Made by a program: the position numbers and the translations under genes. Positions 10,723 through 19,302 of a stretch of 39,617 nt of DNA are shown here, piece after piece. The stretch is from NCBI GenBank assembly GCA_017458195.1, contig JAFTGI010000135.1, positions 1-39,617 of the forward strand, in the 5' to 3' direction. This stretch comes from Prevotella sp. (GTDB lineage: Bacteria > Bacteroidota > Bacteroidia > Bacteroidales > Bacteroidaceae). Below the pieces are notes generated by a model, which was not told where the DNA came from, did no database searches, and worked only from the letters and a program-made list of their open reading frames with translations. Every line of letters starts with the position of its first letter. Positions within the stretch are counted from its first letter, which is position 1.

Positions 10723-11181
10723 TTACATGTTCCTTTTCGGCAGAAAAGGACCGACGTCGACGCCGAAGTGGCTCAGCTCGCGCACCATCGACGACGAGAC
10801 GGCCGAGAGCTGCGGCTCAGCATAGAGCAGCAACGTCTCAACACCGCTGAGCTGGCGGTTGATGTCGGCCTGGTCGCGCTCGTACTCGAAGTCCTTGGCC
10901 GAGCGCACACCCTTGACGATGAACTGGGCGCCGACCTCGCGGGCCAGCTCGACAGCCAGCCCGTAGTAGGTGCGCACTTCAATGCGGGGTTCATCCTTGT
11001 AGATAGCTTTGATGGCTGTCATGCGCTCCTCCGCCGGCGTGAGGTTTGGCTTGGAGACATGGTCGCCGACGACGCCGATGACGAGGCGGTCGAACAGCGG
11101 GAGGGCCCGGGTCACGACGGAATCATGGCCCACGGTGAAGGGGTCGAACGACCCGACGAAGATGCCTGTACGTTGATTCAT
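10723..11181 (-). CDS. coaD: Phosphopantetheine adenylyltransferase
   Basis: A 152-residue enzyme joining ATP and 4'-phosphopantetheine to make dephospho-CoA, the fourth step of coenzyme A synthesis. The nucleotidyltransferase signature GSFDPFTVGH stands at residues 10-19, with the substrate-binding stretch KGVRSAKDFEYERDQA in the middle and SSMVRELSHFG near the end, all characteristic. Length is normal. A TAACTTTG promoter box at 11187-11194 lies directly upstream; ybeY follows after 21 bp. Confidence 0.97.
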   Translation of the reverse strand: MNQRTGIFVGSFDPFTVGHDSVVTRALPLFDRLVIGVVGDHVSKPNLTPAEERMTAIKAIYKDEPRIEVRTYYGLAVELAREVGAQFIVKGVRSAKDFEYERDQADINRQLSGVETLLLYAEPQLSAVSSSMVRELSHFGVDVGPFLPKRNM

Positions 11182-11186
11182 AGCTG

Positions 11187-11194
11187 CAAAGTTA
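11187..11194 (-). promoter_or_regulatory. Promoter -7 box of coaD-ybeY
   Basis: TAACTTTG on the minus strand with TTG at 11216-11214, 19 bp upstream, fits the Bacteroidetes promoter pattern. The ATG at 11181 would follow almost directly, so the leader is very short or absent. Confidence 0.65.
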
Positions 11195-11236
11195 CGAATT
11201 TTTGCCGAACTGGCAATGCCTCGGCAGCACTTTTTT

Positions 11237-11458
11237 TCAGTGAATCGTCGGCTTGTTCCCGAATGTCTCTTTCGACAGTTCCGAGAAGAAGTCGTAGTTG
11301 AGCGTACGGCTCAGCTGTTGCAACAGGCGTGTGTTAATGTCTTCACGGACGAAGATGTTATAGACATTGGTGCGCTCGCAGCCCAGCTGCTTGGCCACGT
11401 ATACGACAGAGGCATGGCGCTCGTCCATCACTTCCTTGATTTTCTGTCCGATGTGCAT
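11237..11458 (-). CDS. Small helix-turn-helix protein
   Basis: A 73-residue protein with an XRE-like fold signature: VAKQLGCERTNVYNIFVRED reads as helix-turn-helix, followed by INTRLLQQLSRTLNYDFFSEL as the closing helix. No partner domain is present. It follows the hybrid sensor gene by only 14 bp on the same strand, so it is probably co-transcribed with it and may act as an accessory DNA-binding factor. The function is inferred from fold resemblance only; I do not recognise a named family. Confidence 0.75.
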   Translation of the reverse strand: MHIGQKIKEVMDERHASVVYVAKQLGCERTNVYNIFVREDINTRLLQQLSRTLNYDFFSELSKETFGNKPTIH

Positions 11459-11472
11459 AGTGCTTTGTTCTT

Positions 11473-14325
11473 TTAGATGGTTTTGCGATATTGCGACGGG
11501 GTCATCCCGAAGGTCTGCTTGAACACACGGCTAAAATAGCCGACGTCGTCGAAGCCGCAGCGTAGCGCCACGTCGCCCACGGGCATGCTGACGTCGGCCT
11601 TCAGCAGACGCTTGGCCCGCGTCAGGCGGAGCCGCATGATGTAGGTCGACGAGTTCTGGCCAGTCAGGGCGAGCATCTTGCGGTTCATCTGGGCGCGGCT
11701 GACGGCCATCTCGCGGGCGATGGTCTCCATGTCGACGGTGCCCTGCGCCGACAGCCGGTAGACGGTGTCGATGAGCTTGTTCATCCATTGCCGGTCGGCG
11801 GCCGTGACGGGCGTCGCTGATGACTGTCCGTCGGCGGCGTCGGGGCTGTCGGGCATCTGGGCAAAGCGCTGGCGCATCAGCTGCTGACGCTCCATGAGCT
11901 TTCTGACGCGCACCAGAAGCTCGTCGGAGTTGAAGGGCTTTACGAGGTAGGCGTCGGCGCCAGCCTCCAGTCCCCTCACGCGGTCGGCCTCGGTGGTCTT
12001 GGCCGTGACGATGATGATGGGAATATGGCTCAGCAGCTCATTGCCTCGGATGCTGCGACAGAGGTCAAGGCCGTTCATGTCGCCGGGCATCATGATGTCG
12101 GTGATGATCAGGTCGGGCATCGTCTCCTGAGCCTTCTGCAGTCCCTCCTCGGCGCTGCGGGCATAGAGCAGCTGGCTGCCTGACTGCAGGTGCATGCCGA
12201 TGTAGTAGGCAATGTCCTGGTTGTCCTCGACGATCAGGATGTGCAGGCCGGACTGCTGCGCCGGGTCGCCGGCGTCGGCGGCGGGCTCCGGAGCTTCGGC
12301 CGGCTCGCCGACCAGTCCGTTGCCCTCTAACGGCGACAGCGACATGCTCTCGAGGGGCAGCACCTCATGTTCGGTCCTGACGGGCAGCAGAACGGTGAAC
12401 GTGCTGCCCTGTCCCTCGACGCTCTCAGCGCTGACGGTGCCGTTCATGGCCTCGGCCACGAGGCGGACGAGCGACAGACCGATGCCGGTGCCGATCTCGT
12501 CGGCATGGTTCTCGCCCTGGTAGAAAGCCTCGAAGATGTGGGACAGGCTCTTGGCGTCGATGCCCCGCCCGGTGTCGAAGACCTGCAGCTTCACGCGGTT
12601 AGCTCCGCTCTGCTCGAAGGTGACGTTGACCTTGCCGTAGGGCGGCGTGTACTTCACGGCGTTGCCCACCAGGTTGGTGACGATGCGCTGCACGTAGTCG
12701 GGCACGAAGTCCATGTCGAACGTGGTGAGCGAATGACTGAAGGAGAGCTCCTGGCGCTTGCTGTCGGCATAGGGGCGGAAGTTCTCGACGATCATCGTGA
12801 TGAAAGCCACGATGTCGCCATGCCGCCACTTGGGGGCACCGATGGCGGAGCGCACCTTCGAGATGTCGAGCAGCTGGTTGATCATCCCGAGCAGCGAATT
12901 GCCCTGGCGCACGATCATCTTGGCCGACGAGCGCACCTGGGCCATGTCCTCGACGTCCTGCTCCTCGAGCTGATGGCCCAGCCCGAGGATGACGGTCAGC
13001 GGCGTGCGGAACTCATGGGTGACGTTGGTGAAGAAGTTCTCGCGGGCCTGCAGCAGCTGCTGCGTGATGCGCTGACTGTTGTTGCGCACCCGCTCATGAT
13101 AGAGCAGCAGCGCAATGATGGCCACGGCCATCAGCAGCAAGGCCACGGCGGCCAGCATCGTGTTGTAGTGGGCACGCCGCTCCAGCTGCAGGTTCTCCTC
13201 GGCCATGCTGACGTCGTGCTCGCGACGGCTGCGCTCCAGCGAGAGGCGCATGTTCTGAATCTGACTGACCGTCTGCTGGTCGAGCACGCTGTCAGCCAGC
13301 ACGTGTGCCTGCTTGTAATGGTCGAGGGCCTGGCGCATCTGTCCGGTCTGCTCGTAGAGCGTGGCATAGAGGCTGTGCACCTGGGCCTTGTGCTCCAGCG
13401 ACCCGATGCGGTCGGCCACGAGGCTGGCCGGGTCGAGATAGCTGAGCGCCTCAGCCGTGCGGCCCTGCCTGATGAAGAGGCGGGCAATGCTGAGCGCCGA
13501 CTCGAGCCGGTGCCAGTCGTCGGGACTGTCGGCCATCAGTCCGTAGGCTGTCTGGAGTTCGCTGATGGCCTTGTCCAGCTGTCCATCCTTCTCGTAGAGC
13601 TCGCCGAAGTGGATATGGCAGAGCGACAGTCCCAGCACGGAGCCGGCCTCCTCGTTCAGCCGGAGCGACTCGCGGTAGTAGTGCCAGGCTGAGTCGGTCT
13701 GCCCCAGCTCCTCCTTGATGGAGCCGAGGTTGGCCATGTTGATGGCCTGACCCAGACTGCTGCCCAAGCGCTGCTCGCCGGCCAGGGTCAGGCGCAGCAC
13801 GCTGTCGGCCTGGTGGAGCGAGCCGATGGTGAGATAGACATTGCCGATGCCGTTGTACGACACGACAAGGTTCTTCACGGCCGTCTCGCTCGTCTGGTCG
13901 CCCATCGCCTGGCAGAGCTGCACGGCCTGCAGATGGAACTGTGAAGCCTCCTCGAGCTCGCCCATGCGGCGGTAGTTCGTTCCGATGTTATTATAGGCCT
14001 GGACCATCTCGAGCGTGTCGCCGCAGGCCTGGGCCAGGGCGATGCTGCGGTTGTGGCAGTCGATGGCGCGGTCGAAGTGGTTCTGCTCGCGATAGAGCTT
14101 GCCCAGCTTGCGGTAGGCCACGATCTGCCCCAGCTGGTTGTCGTCGAGCGCAAAGCGGTCGATCATCGTCAGCAGCGAGTCGACGGTCGTGGCCTGCCGC
14201 AGCACCGAATCGACGGCAGCCCGGCTGGCCTCAGTGAAGGGTGCATGACTGCCCGAGCGACGGCAGCCGGCCGCCGTGAGCAGCACGACGACGGCGATGG
14301 TGATATATCTGATTGAGCAATTCAT
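11473..14325 (-). CDS. TPR-containing hybrid two-component sensor/regulator with AraC output
   Basis: A 950-residue one-protein phosphorelay. The start at 14325 is preferred over the ATG at 14346, because the promoter box at 14351-14358 would place transcription start at about 14344. The N-terminus has a lipobox-like TAAGC about residue 21. About eight TPR units follow (roughly 30-350), then one transmembrane helix (about 385-405, AAVALLLMAVAIIALLLY). The histidine kinase has phospho-acceptor H437 in NVTHEFRTPLT and an ATP-binding domain with NLVGNAVKYTP and DTGRGID. The receiver domain has phospho-acceptor D743 in ITDIMMPGD, and a C-terminal AraC HTH ends GMTPSQYRKT. The periplasmic part is TPR, not the Reg_prop/Y_Y_Y sensor of typical hybrid sensors. 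Its target is unknown; the nearby sus locus is a candidate. Confidence 0.92.
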   Translation of the reverse strand: MNCSIRYITIAVVVLLTAAGCRRSGSHAPFTEASRAAVDSVLRQATTVDSLLTMIDRFALDDNQLGQIVAYRKLGKLYREQNHFDRAIDCHNRSIALAQACGDTLEMVQAYNNIGTNYRRMGELEEASQFHLQAVQLCQAMGDQTSETAVKNLVVSYNGIGNVYLTIGSLHQADSVLRLTLAGEQRLGSSLGQAINMANLGSIKEELGQTDSAWHYYRESLRLNEEAGSVLGLSLCHIHFGELYEKDGQLDKAISELQTAYGLMADSPDDWHRLESALSIARLFIRQGRTAEALSYLDPASLVADRIGSLEHKAQVHSLYATLYEQTGQMRQALDHYKQAHVLADSVLDQQTVSQIQNMRLSLERSRREHDVSMAEENLQLERRAHYNTMLAAVALLLMAVAIIALLLYHERVRNNSQRITQQLLQARENFFTNVTHEFRTPLTVILGLGHQLEEQDVEDMAQVRSSAKMIVRQGNSLLGMINQLLDISKVRSAIGAPKWRHGDIVAFITMIVENFRPYADSKRQELSFSHSLTTFDMDFVPDYVQRIVTNLVGNAVKYTPPYGKVNVTFEQSGANRVKLQVFDTGRGIDAKSLSHIFEAFYQGENHADEIGTGIGLSLVRLVAEAMNGTVSAESVEGQGSTFTVLLPVRTEHEVLPLESMSLSPLEGNGLVGEPAEAPEPAADAGDPAQQSGLHILIVEDNQDIAYYIGMHLQSGSQLLYARSAEEGLQKAQETMPDLIITDIMMPGDMNGLDLCRSIRGNELLSHIPIIIVTAKTTEADRVRGLEAGADAYLVKPFNSDELLVRVRKLMERQQLMRQRFAQMPDSPDAADGQSSATPVTAADRQWMNKLIDTVYRLSAQGTVDMETIAREMAVSRAQMNRKMLALTGQNSSTYIMRLRLTRAKRLLKADVSMPVGDVALRCGFDDVGYFSRVFKQTFGMTPSQYRKTI

Positions 14326-14350
14326 TTTGATCTGATTTAGTTTCATAGTG

Positions 14351-14358
14351 CAAAATTA
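14351..14358 (-). promoter_or_regulatory. Promoter -7 box of the hybrid sensor gene
   Basis: TAATTTTG on the minus strand. A start about 7 bases downstream favours translation from the ATG at 14325, with a leader of about 18 nt. Confidence 0.6.
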
Positions 14359-14417
14359 CAAAAATCTCCGAAACCGTCAAGGAAAATTACAAAAAAATTG
14401 ACGCTTCGGCGATGAGG

Positions 14418-14472
14418 GACAAAAAAAGAGATTTGACTATTCAACGTGTTGATTATCACGTGAATAGTCAAA
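14418..14472 (-). terminator. Intrinsic terminator after ruvB
   Basis: On the minus strand TTTGACTATTCACGTG and CACGTTGAATAGTCAAA (14472-14432) form a stem of 16 pairs with one bulged base and an 8-base loop. TCTCTTTTTTTG follows at once. This is the classic hairpin plus U-run and ends the kinase-small protein-ruvB transcript. Confidence 0.85.
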
Positions 14473-14530
14473 CCTCATGTTCGCTCAGTACAAATCCGAG
14501 TGTAGAAAAAAGTTCTACAAATCCCAAGAT

Positions 14531-15583
14531 TTAGTCGCCAAAGAGGCTCGGCTCCATGATGCCGCCGGTGTAGGGATTGCGCCCGAAGTGGCGGTAGGCC
14601 AGCTCGGTGACCATGCGGCCGCGGGGGGTGCGCTTGATGAATCCCTCCATGATGAGGAAGGGCTCGTAGACCTCCTCGACGGTGCCGGAGTCCTCGCCGA
14701 TGGCGGTGGCGATGGTCGAGATGCCGACGGGCCCGCCGCGGAACTTGTCGATGATGGTGAGCAGGATCTTGTTGTCGATCTCGTCGAGACCATACTTGTC
14801 GATGTTCAGGGCCTGCAGGGCGATGCGCGAGATCTTCGTGTCGATGGCGCCCGTGCCGCGCACCTGGGCAAAGTCGCGCACGCGCCGCAGCAGGGCGTTG
14901 GCTATACGGGGCGTGCCGCGCGAACGGCTGGCAATCTCGTAGCTGGCGTCCTCAGTGATGGGCACGCCGAGGATGTGGGCCGAGCGCTCGATGATGCGGC
15001 TGAGCGTCTCAGGGTCGTAGTATTCCAGGTGCATGTTGATGCCGAAGCGGGCGCGCAGCGGCGCCGTCAGCAGACCTGAGCGCGTCGTGGCGCCGACCAG
15101 CGTGAAGGGGTTCAGGTCGATCTGGATGGAGCGGGCCGAGGGGCCTTTGTCGATCATGATGTCGATGCGATAGTCCTCCATGGCCGAATAGAGATACTCT
15201 TCGACCACGGGCGACAGGCGGTGGATTTCGTCAATGAACAGCACGTCGCGGGGCTCGAGCGAGGTCAGGATGCCGGCCAGGTCGCCGGGCTTGTCGAGCA
15301 CGGGGCCCGAGGTGATCTTGAAGCCCACGCCCAGCTCGTTGGCAATGATGTTCGACAGCGTCGTCTTGCCCAGTCCCGGGGGACCGTGCAGCAGGGTGTG
15401 GTCGAGCGGCTCGCCGCGGTATTTGGCGGCCTCGACGAACACCTGCAGGTTCTCGACGATCTTCTGCTGACCACTGAAGTCGCCGAACGAGAGGGGCCGG
15501 AGCGCGTTCTCGAACTCCTTCTCGGCGTTGCCTGGCGTGGCAAACCGCTCCTCGCGGATGTCAAAGTCTTCGTCCATCATCAT
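14531..15583 (-). CDS. ruvB: Holliday junction branch-migration helicase RuvB
   Basis: A 350-residue AAA+ motor that, with RuvA, drives branch migration of recombination intermediates in the cytoplasm. Visible are the Walker A GPPGLGKT (residues 67-74), Walker [10 protein letters not shown], sensor [10 protein letters not shown], the arginine finger region PLRARFG, and the winged-helix C-terminus ending [17 protein letters not shown]. Three ATGs stand in tandem (15583, 15580, 15577). The first overlaps the preceding TGA stop as TGATG, which suggests translational coupling to the small upstream gene. Length is normal. ruvA is not adjacent. Confidence 0.97.
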   Translation of the reverse strand: MMMDEDFDIREERFATPGNAEKEFENALRPLSFGDFSGQQKIVENLQVFVEAAKYRGEPLDHTLLHGPPGLGKTTLSNIIANELGVGFKITSGPVLDKPGDLAGILTSLEPRDVLFIDEIHRLSPVVEEYLYSAMEDYRIDIMIDKGPSARSIQIDLNPFTLVGATTRSGLLTAPLRARFGINMHLEYYDPETLSRIIERSAHILGVPITEDASYEIASRSRGTPRIANALLRRVRDFAQVRGTGAIDTKISRIALQALNIDKYGLDEIDNKILLTIIDKFRGGPVGISTIATAIGEDSGTVEEVYEPFLIMEGFIKRTPRGRMVTELAYRHFGRNPYTGGIMEPSLFGD

Positions 15584-15771
15584 CAATAAGTTGCCAGCAC
15601 CTCGCGGGCTGAGATGTATTCAAACTTACCAGCTTGCGACGACACGACGATGGTCTCGTCGTGCAGCGCCTTTTCCTCGAGCATCCGCTTTTCGGCCAAT
15701 TGCAACCCGGCCTCCAGCTTGCGGGTGAAGTCTTGTACTTCCTTATTTGACATTGCTTCTGATTTTTTCAT
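15583..15771 (-). CDS. Small protein between zeta-like kinase and ruvB (possible antitoxin)
   Basis: A small open frame of 62 residues from the ATG at 15771, or 56 from the ATG at 15753. The first option overlaps the kinase gene by 29 bp, the second by 11 bp. The body reads as a charged helix ([25 protein letters not shown]) followed by a short beta segment ([20 protein letters not shown]). No named domain is recognised. Its close coupling to the P-loop kinase suggests a partner or antitoxin, but this is inference from arrangement alone. It is 73 residues if the ATG at 15804 is used, which seems less likely given the larger overlap. Confidence 0.65.
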   Translation of the reverse strand: MKKSEAMSNKEVQDFTRKLEAGLQLAEKRMLEEKALHDETIVVSSQAGKFEYISAREVLATY

Positions 15772-16318
15772 ACAAGTCGTTTTCAAATATCTGTGTATCA
15801 GCATTCCTGCCGCCTACGGCCACCTTTCTGCGCGGTGACTCGCTGTTGTCGAAGATGGCCCAATAGTCAACGGCAGGCACGAACAACTTGAAAAGGTTGT
15901 CGATGCCTGCCGTATAGCGCCGTCGGATCGTGCTGACGGGAATGTCGTGGCCACCCTTGCTCACCCGCTCGGCCACGCGCCGCTGGGCCAGCTGGGGACT
16001 GTTGAGCCAGAAGTAGAGCAGCGAGACGCGATAGCCGCGCTCCTGTGCCCGGTGCACCAGCTTGACGTAGGAGCGGGTGGCCAGCGTCGTCTCGACGGCG
16101 AACGTGGCGTCGCGCCCTAAGAGCTCCTCGATGCGCCCGAGCATCAGCCGCCCGGCTTCGATGGCCACGCCCGTCGGATTGAAGGGCGAGAGACCGCGCG
16201 CAATCTCGTCGGCATTGACGAACTCGCGGCAGTCGAGTATCTCGGGCAGCACGGTGTAGGAGGCCGTCGTCTTGCCGGCCCCGTTGCAACCGCTGATGAT
16301 ATACAGGTTCTTAGCCAT
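15743..16318 (-). CDS. Zeta-toxin-like P-loop kinase
   Basis: A 191-residue P-loop NTPase of the zeta toxin/AAA_33 kinase type. The Walker A motif GCNGAGKT stands at residues 10-17 right after the first strand. NADEIARGLSP follows, a substrate or Asp-switch region as in zeta proteins, then FAVETTLATRSY and the LID-like STIRRRYTAGIDNLF. Zeta toxins phosphorylate UDP-N-acetylglucosamine, but many relatives in Bacteroidetes have unknown substrates, so toxicity is not shown. The ATG at 16318 is chosen because a TAACTTTG promoter box covers 16328-16335; the in-frame TTG at 16330 lies inside that box. It is first gene of a three-gene overlapping operon ending in ruvB. Confidence 0.8.
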   Translation of the reverse strand: MAKNLYIISGCNGAGKTTASYTVLPEILDCREFVNADEIARGLSPFNPTGVAIEAGRLMLGRIEELLGRDATFAVETTLATRSYVKLVHRAQERGYRVSLLYFWLNSPQLAQRRVAERVSKGGHDIPVSTIRRRYTAGIDNLFKLFVPAVDYWAIFDNSESPRRKVAVGGRNADTQIFENDLYEKIRSNVK

Positions 16319-16327
16319 AATTCGGTG

Positions 16328-16335
16328 CAAAGTTA
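16328..16335 (-). promoter_or_regulatory. Promoter -7 box of the kinase-ruvB operon
   Basis: TAACTTTG on the minus strand. The predicted transcript start at about 16321 lies 3 bases before the ATG at 16318, so the message would be leaderless or nearly so. Confidence 0.65.
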
Positions 16336-16436
16336 CAAAGTTTTTTCCGAATAACGGCCCTTTAGTCTGTTAAAGAGTAAAAAAGACGAGACTGAGTAGT
16401 CCTTCGCGCTGCTCTTTCTATGGGCTGTCAACACCG

Positions 16437-16494
16437 AAAACGGCACTTCTCGAAGGTAATATAGGGGTATATTACTTTCAAGAAGTGCCGTTTT
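16437..16494. repeat. 58-bp palindromic element, copy 2
   Basis: Inverted copy of the element at 6895-6952, again exactly 58 bp with 27-base arms and a GGGG loop. The outward flank holds AAGCACCGCTT (16514-16524), the reverse complement of the AAGCGGTGCTT motif that flanks copy 1. It lies between the M6 peptidase stop and the kinase operon promoter. Confidence 0.9.
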
Positions 16495-16561
16495 GCTGAC
16501 AGAGAAATGTTAGAAGCACCGCTTAGAGGGTGTTCTTTAAAAACAAAAACATTTCTTTATT

Positions 16562-19174
16562 TTAGCGCTGCAACACCTTGCGGCCGGCTTTGATGACCAG
16601 ACCGCGATAGGCCGGCGACACGCGCTGACCGCTGAGGCTATAGGCGGGGCCAGATGCGATGGAATCGGCATTTTTTGGCGATGAAATGGCGTCGGGAGAT
16701 GCCTCGACATCCACCACGACGGGCTCCGACGGCAGGCTGGTGCCCTCAGGACCCTGACCGCTGACGGTGTAGGCGTAGGTGCCGGCCGCGAGGTTGCTGA
16801 AGACGTAGCTGGTCTGTGCGCCTGCGGGCAGCATGGTCATGGCGGGGACAGGGTTGAACTCGTCGACGAGATAGGTGCAGACGATGTCGTCGATGGCCAC
16901 ATACTGCGCCGACTTGCCGAAGACGAGGCGGAGCGAGTCAGCACGATCTACGATGAAATCGGCCGTTTTTGACTCTGCTGCCGGCAAAACGAGCGTCTCG
17001 CCGACTGTTTGCCACTGGCCGTCGCTGAGCGCCTCGAGCGTGAGCGTGTTGCCCTCGCCGGCACTGCGATACCAGAAGCTGAGCCCCGTGATCTGACCAC
17101 CCTCGGGTACACCCATGCGCAGGTAGTCGCCATCGCTGCTCAGGCGCAGGGCGGGAGCAGTCTGACCGAAGTAGCGCGTGTCGTAGCGGCGGCTCGACGT
17201 CGTCCAGCCCTCGGGCAGCGCAGCCGACTGGCCGGTGAAGTCGCAGCTGAGCGCGGCCTGACCGGTGAGCTCGCGGCGCAGGAGGCTGACGAAGTAGGTG
17301 TCGGTCTGGGCCAGCCGGGTCCAGTTGGCCGTGAACGTGCCGGGGCCGACGGCCGTGGCGGGCAGGGCCTCGACGCTGCGCTCCACATAGAACAGGTCTG
17401 TGGTAGTGAACTGCAGGCTGACCACAGGCGACGTGAAGTCGGCCATGCGGGCTGTCAGCTCGACGGTGTAGTCGGTCAGGGGCTCGAGGCCGGTCAGCGT
17501 GAGGCTCAAGGCCCCCCCTTCGCCCCCCGAGGGGGGCACAATAGTCAGCATCTCTATAGAAGCCCCCTCGGGGGCCGTAGGGGGGGCTTTTAGGCGCACC
17601 TCATACGTGGTGGCGTCGCGCGAGGGCTGCCACGTGAGCGTGGCCTGACGGCCCATCACGTCGCTGACGGCGGCGTCGGTGGGCGCGGCCAGCACGTAGG
17701 CCGAGCCGCTGAACAGGAAGCGCACCGTGGGCGACTGCTCGTCAACGGTGGCGAAGCCGAAGACGTCGTCGCCGGCCCACGACGTGAACGTGAACTGCTT
17801 GACGTCGCGCGTGCCGGGGAAGGCGTCGCCGCCGTCGTGCTCGGGCGTGCGGTCGGCCTCGATGAGGTCGAGGCGCTGGTGCGTGGGGTCGTCGTTCACC
17901 TTGTTCAGCTGCCATGTGCGCTCGTCCATGTCGACGTGCCAGACGAGCAGTCCGTGGCCTGGCAGATACTTGTCCCAGCCCTGCAGCTGGCGGTTCTCGA
18001 TGATGAAGTATTCATCGTCGGTGACGCTGACGCGATAGCCTATCGGTTCGTCGGCCAGCGAGGGCATGCGGATGATGCTGTCCACCTCGGCAGGCACGAG
18101 CTCCGTATATTCGAGCCATCCCAGCTCAGCCTGCTCGAAGGCCGAGAAGAGCGGCGGCGTGTGCTGGTTGTTCAGGTAGGAGCCGTTGGCCATCGTGTCC
18201 CAGAGGCCCGGGCCGCCGGCCTGCTGGTTCTGCGTGTTGTAGTGGTCGGCCAGTCCGAGCACGTGGCCGTACTCATGGACGAAGGTGCCGATGCCGACGG
18301 GGCGCGACGTCTGTCCGCTGAGCTCCTGCGAGCAGGCATAGCGGTTGATGTACATGCCGTCGAGGATAAGCGTCTCTTCGAAGTCGGTGTAGTAGTTGGC
18401 CGAATGGGGCCAGATGGTGCTCTGCGAGCCCGAGTCGGCCTCGCCGTAGCCTGCATAGAAGAAGTAGATGTTGTCGACCATGCCGTCCTGGTCGCTGTCA
18501 AACTGCGAATAGTCGACCAGCGAGTCGGCGGCCAGTGCGGCGTCGTGGATGAACTCGGGAATCTGATAGTCGATGCCCGACTGATAGCCGCGGTTGGCCC
18601 CATAATAAGAATAGGAACGCGGGAGCCGCACGGGGCCCACGACGACGAAGTCGGGCTGGTAGAGGCCGTTGCTCGAGGCGAGGTAGAAGTCGCGGGCCGA
18701 GCCCGTGGCGCCATACTGGTTGGTGTAGCCCTCAGCGTTGAGCATGCGGTGGTAGAAGTCCTGCGGGTCGGTCATCGTAAACTGGCGGTCGGTGAACTCG
18801 ACGAGGATGATGAGCGACTGCTGGTGGCCCAGCGTCGGGATGTCGCTGATGCGCACGCGCCGCGGTCCGCCCGCCGTGGCCCCGCGCCGCTGGCTGCTGA
18901 GCCGCACGTCGGCTTGCAGTGCCGTCTCGCGGTCGTCGATCTCCTGGGTCTGGGCCAGCCGGATGAATCCCGTCTGGCGGTCGCGCACCATGGGGCGCCC
19001 CTCGGCGTCGGTCATCAGCGCATAGTGCTCGTCGCCCGTCAGCCTTACCTCGACGACGGTCCCGTCGGGCTGTCGCATCTTCATCAATCCCGGGTAGGCC
19101 GGCACCGCCTTGGCCCCAGCCACCCCCATCACTGCCAGCAAAGCCAGCACACATCGTTTAATCGTTGTTTTCAT
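16562..19174 (-). CDS. Secreted M6-family metallopeptidase with fibronectin-like domains
   Basis: An 870-residue exported zinc protease. After a signal peptide (cleavage after KAVPA or nearby) and a propeptide comes the M6 catalytic domain. The zinc motif HEYGHVLGLADHY has H300, E301, H304 and D310. SDQDGMVDNIYFFYAG upstream of it resembles a calcium-binding loop. After about residue 490 come fibronectin III-type modules and a jelly-roll-like segment with CDFTGQSAALPEGW and VAIDDIVCTY. The C-terminus YSLSGQRVSPAYRGLVIKAGRKV is the sorting-type tail. A 29-bp inverted repeat pair is inserted in frame at 17509-17589. No clear -7 box was found; three GTACAT palindromes lie 129-189 bp upstream. 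Confidence 0.9.
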   Translation of the reverse strand: MKTTIKRCVLALLAVMGVAGAKAVPAYPGLMKMRQPDGTVVEVRLTGDEHYALMTDAEGRPMVRDRQTGFIRLAQTQEIDDRETALQADVRLSSQRRGATAGGPRRVRISDIPTLGHQQSLIILVEFTDRQFTMTDPQDFYHRMLNAEGYTNQYGATGSARDFYLASSNGLYQPDFVVVGPVRLPRSYSYYGANRGYQSGIDYQIPEFIHDAALAADSLVDYSQFDSDQDGMVDNIYFFYAGYGEADSGSQSTIWPHSANYYTDFEETLILDGMYINRYACSQELSGQTSRPVGIGTFVHEYGHVLGLADHYNTQNQQAGGPGLWDTMANGSYLNNQHTPPLFSAFEQAELGWLEYTELVPAEVDSIIRMPSLADEPIGYRVSVTDDEYFIIENRQLQGWDKYLPGHGLLVWHVDMDERTWQLNKVNDDPTHQRLDLIEADRTPEHDGGDAFPGTRDVKQFTFTSWAGDDVFGFATVDEQSPTVRFLFSGSAYVLAAPTDAAVSDVMGRQATLTWQPSRDATTYEVRLKAPPTAPEGASIEMLTIVPPSGGEGGALSLTLTGLEPLTDYTVELTARMADFTSPVVSLQFTTTDLFYVERSVEALPATAVGPGTFTANWTRLAQTDTYFVSLLRRELTGQAALSCDFTGQSAALPEGWTTSSRRYDTRYFGQTAPALRLSSDGDYLRMGVPEGGQITGLSFWYRSAGEGNTLTLEALSDGQWQTVGETLVLPAAESKTADFIVDRADSLRLVFGKSAQYVAIDDIVCTYLVDEFNPVPAMTMLPAGAQTSYVFSNLAAGTYAYTVSGQGPEGTSLPSEPVVVDVEASPDAISSPKNADSIASGPAYSLSGQRVSPAYRGLVIKAGRKVLQR
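17509..17589. repeat. GC-rich inverted repeat inside the M6 peptidase gene
   Basis: Arms 17509-17537 and 17561-17589 match in inverted orientation at about 24 of 29 positions, around a 23-base spacer. They encode APEGASIEMLTIVPPSGGEG, a linker between fibronectin-like modules. The reading frame is kept. Confidence 0.8.
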
Positions 19175-19302
19175 AGTAACTTATCTGTAAACTTATTGAT
19201 ATTCATTGGCAATGTTGGGCTATTTCTTCTTTTAGTGCTAAGACAAACATGTCATCCGGTTTCGTAGCAAGTATGCGGTCAAGTAGGAAGTCTGTGAATT
19301 TT

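Noticed and set aside
16330-16330. TTG start four codons before the kinase ATG
   Set aside because: It lies inside the TAACTTTG promoter box, so it would not be transcribed as coding sequence.
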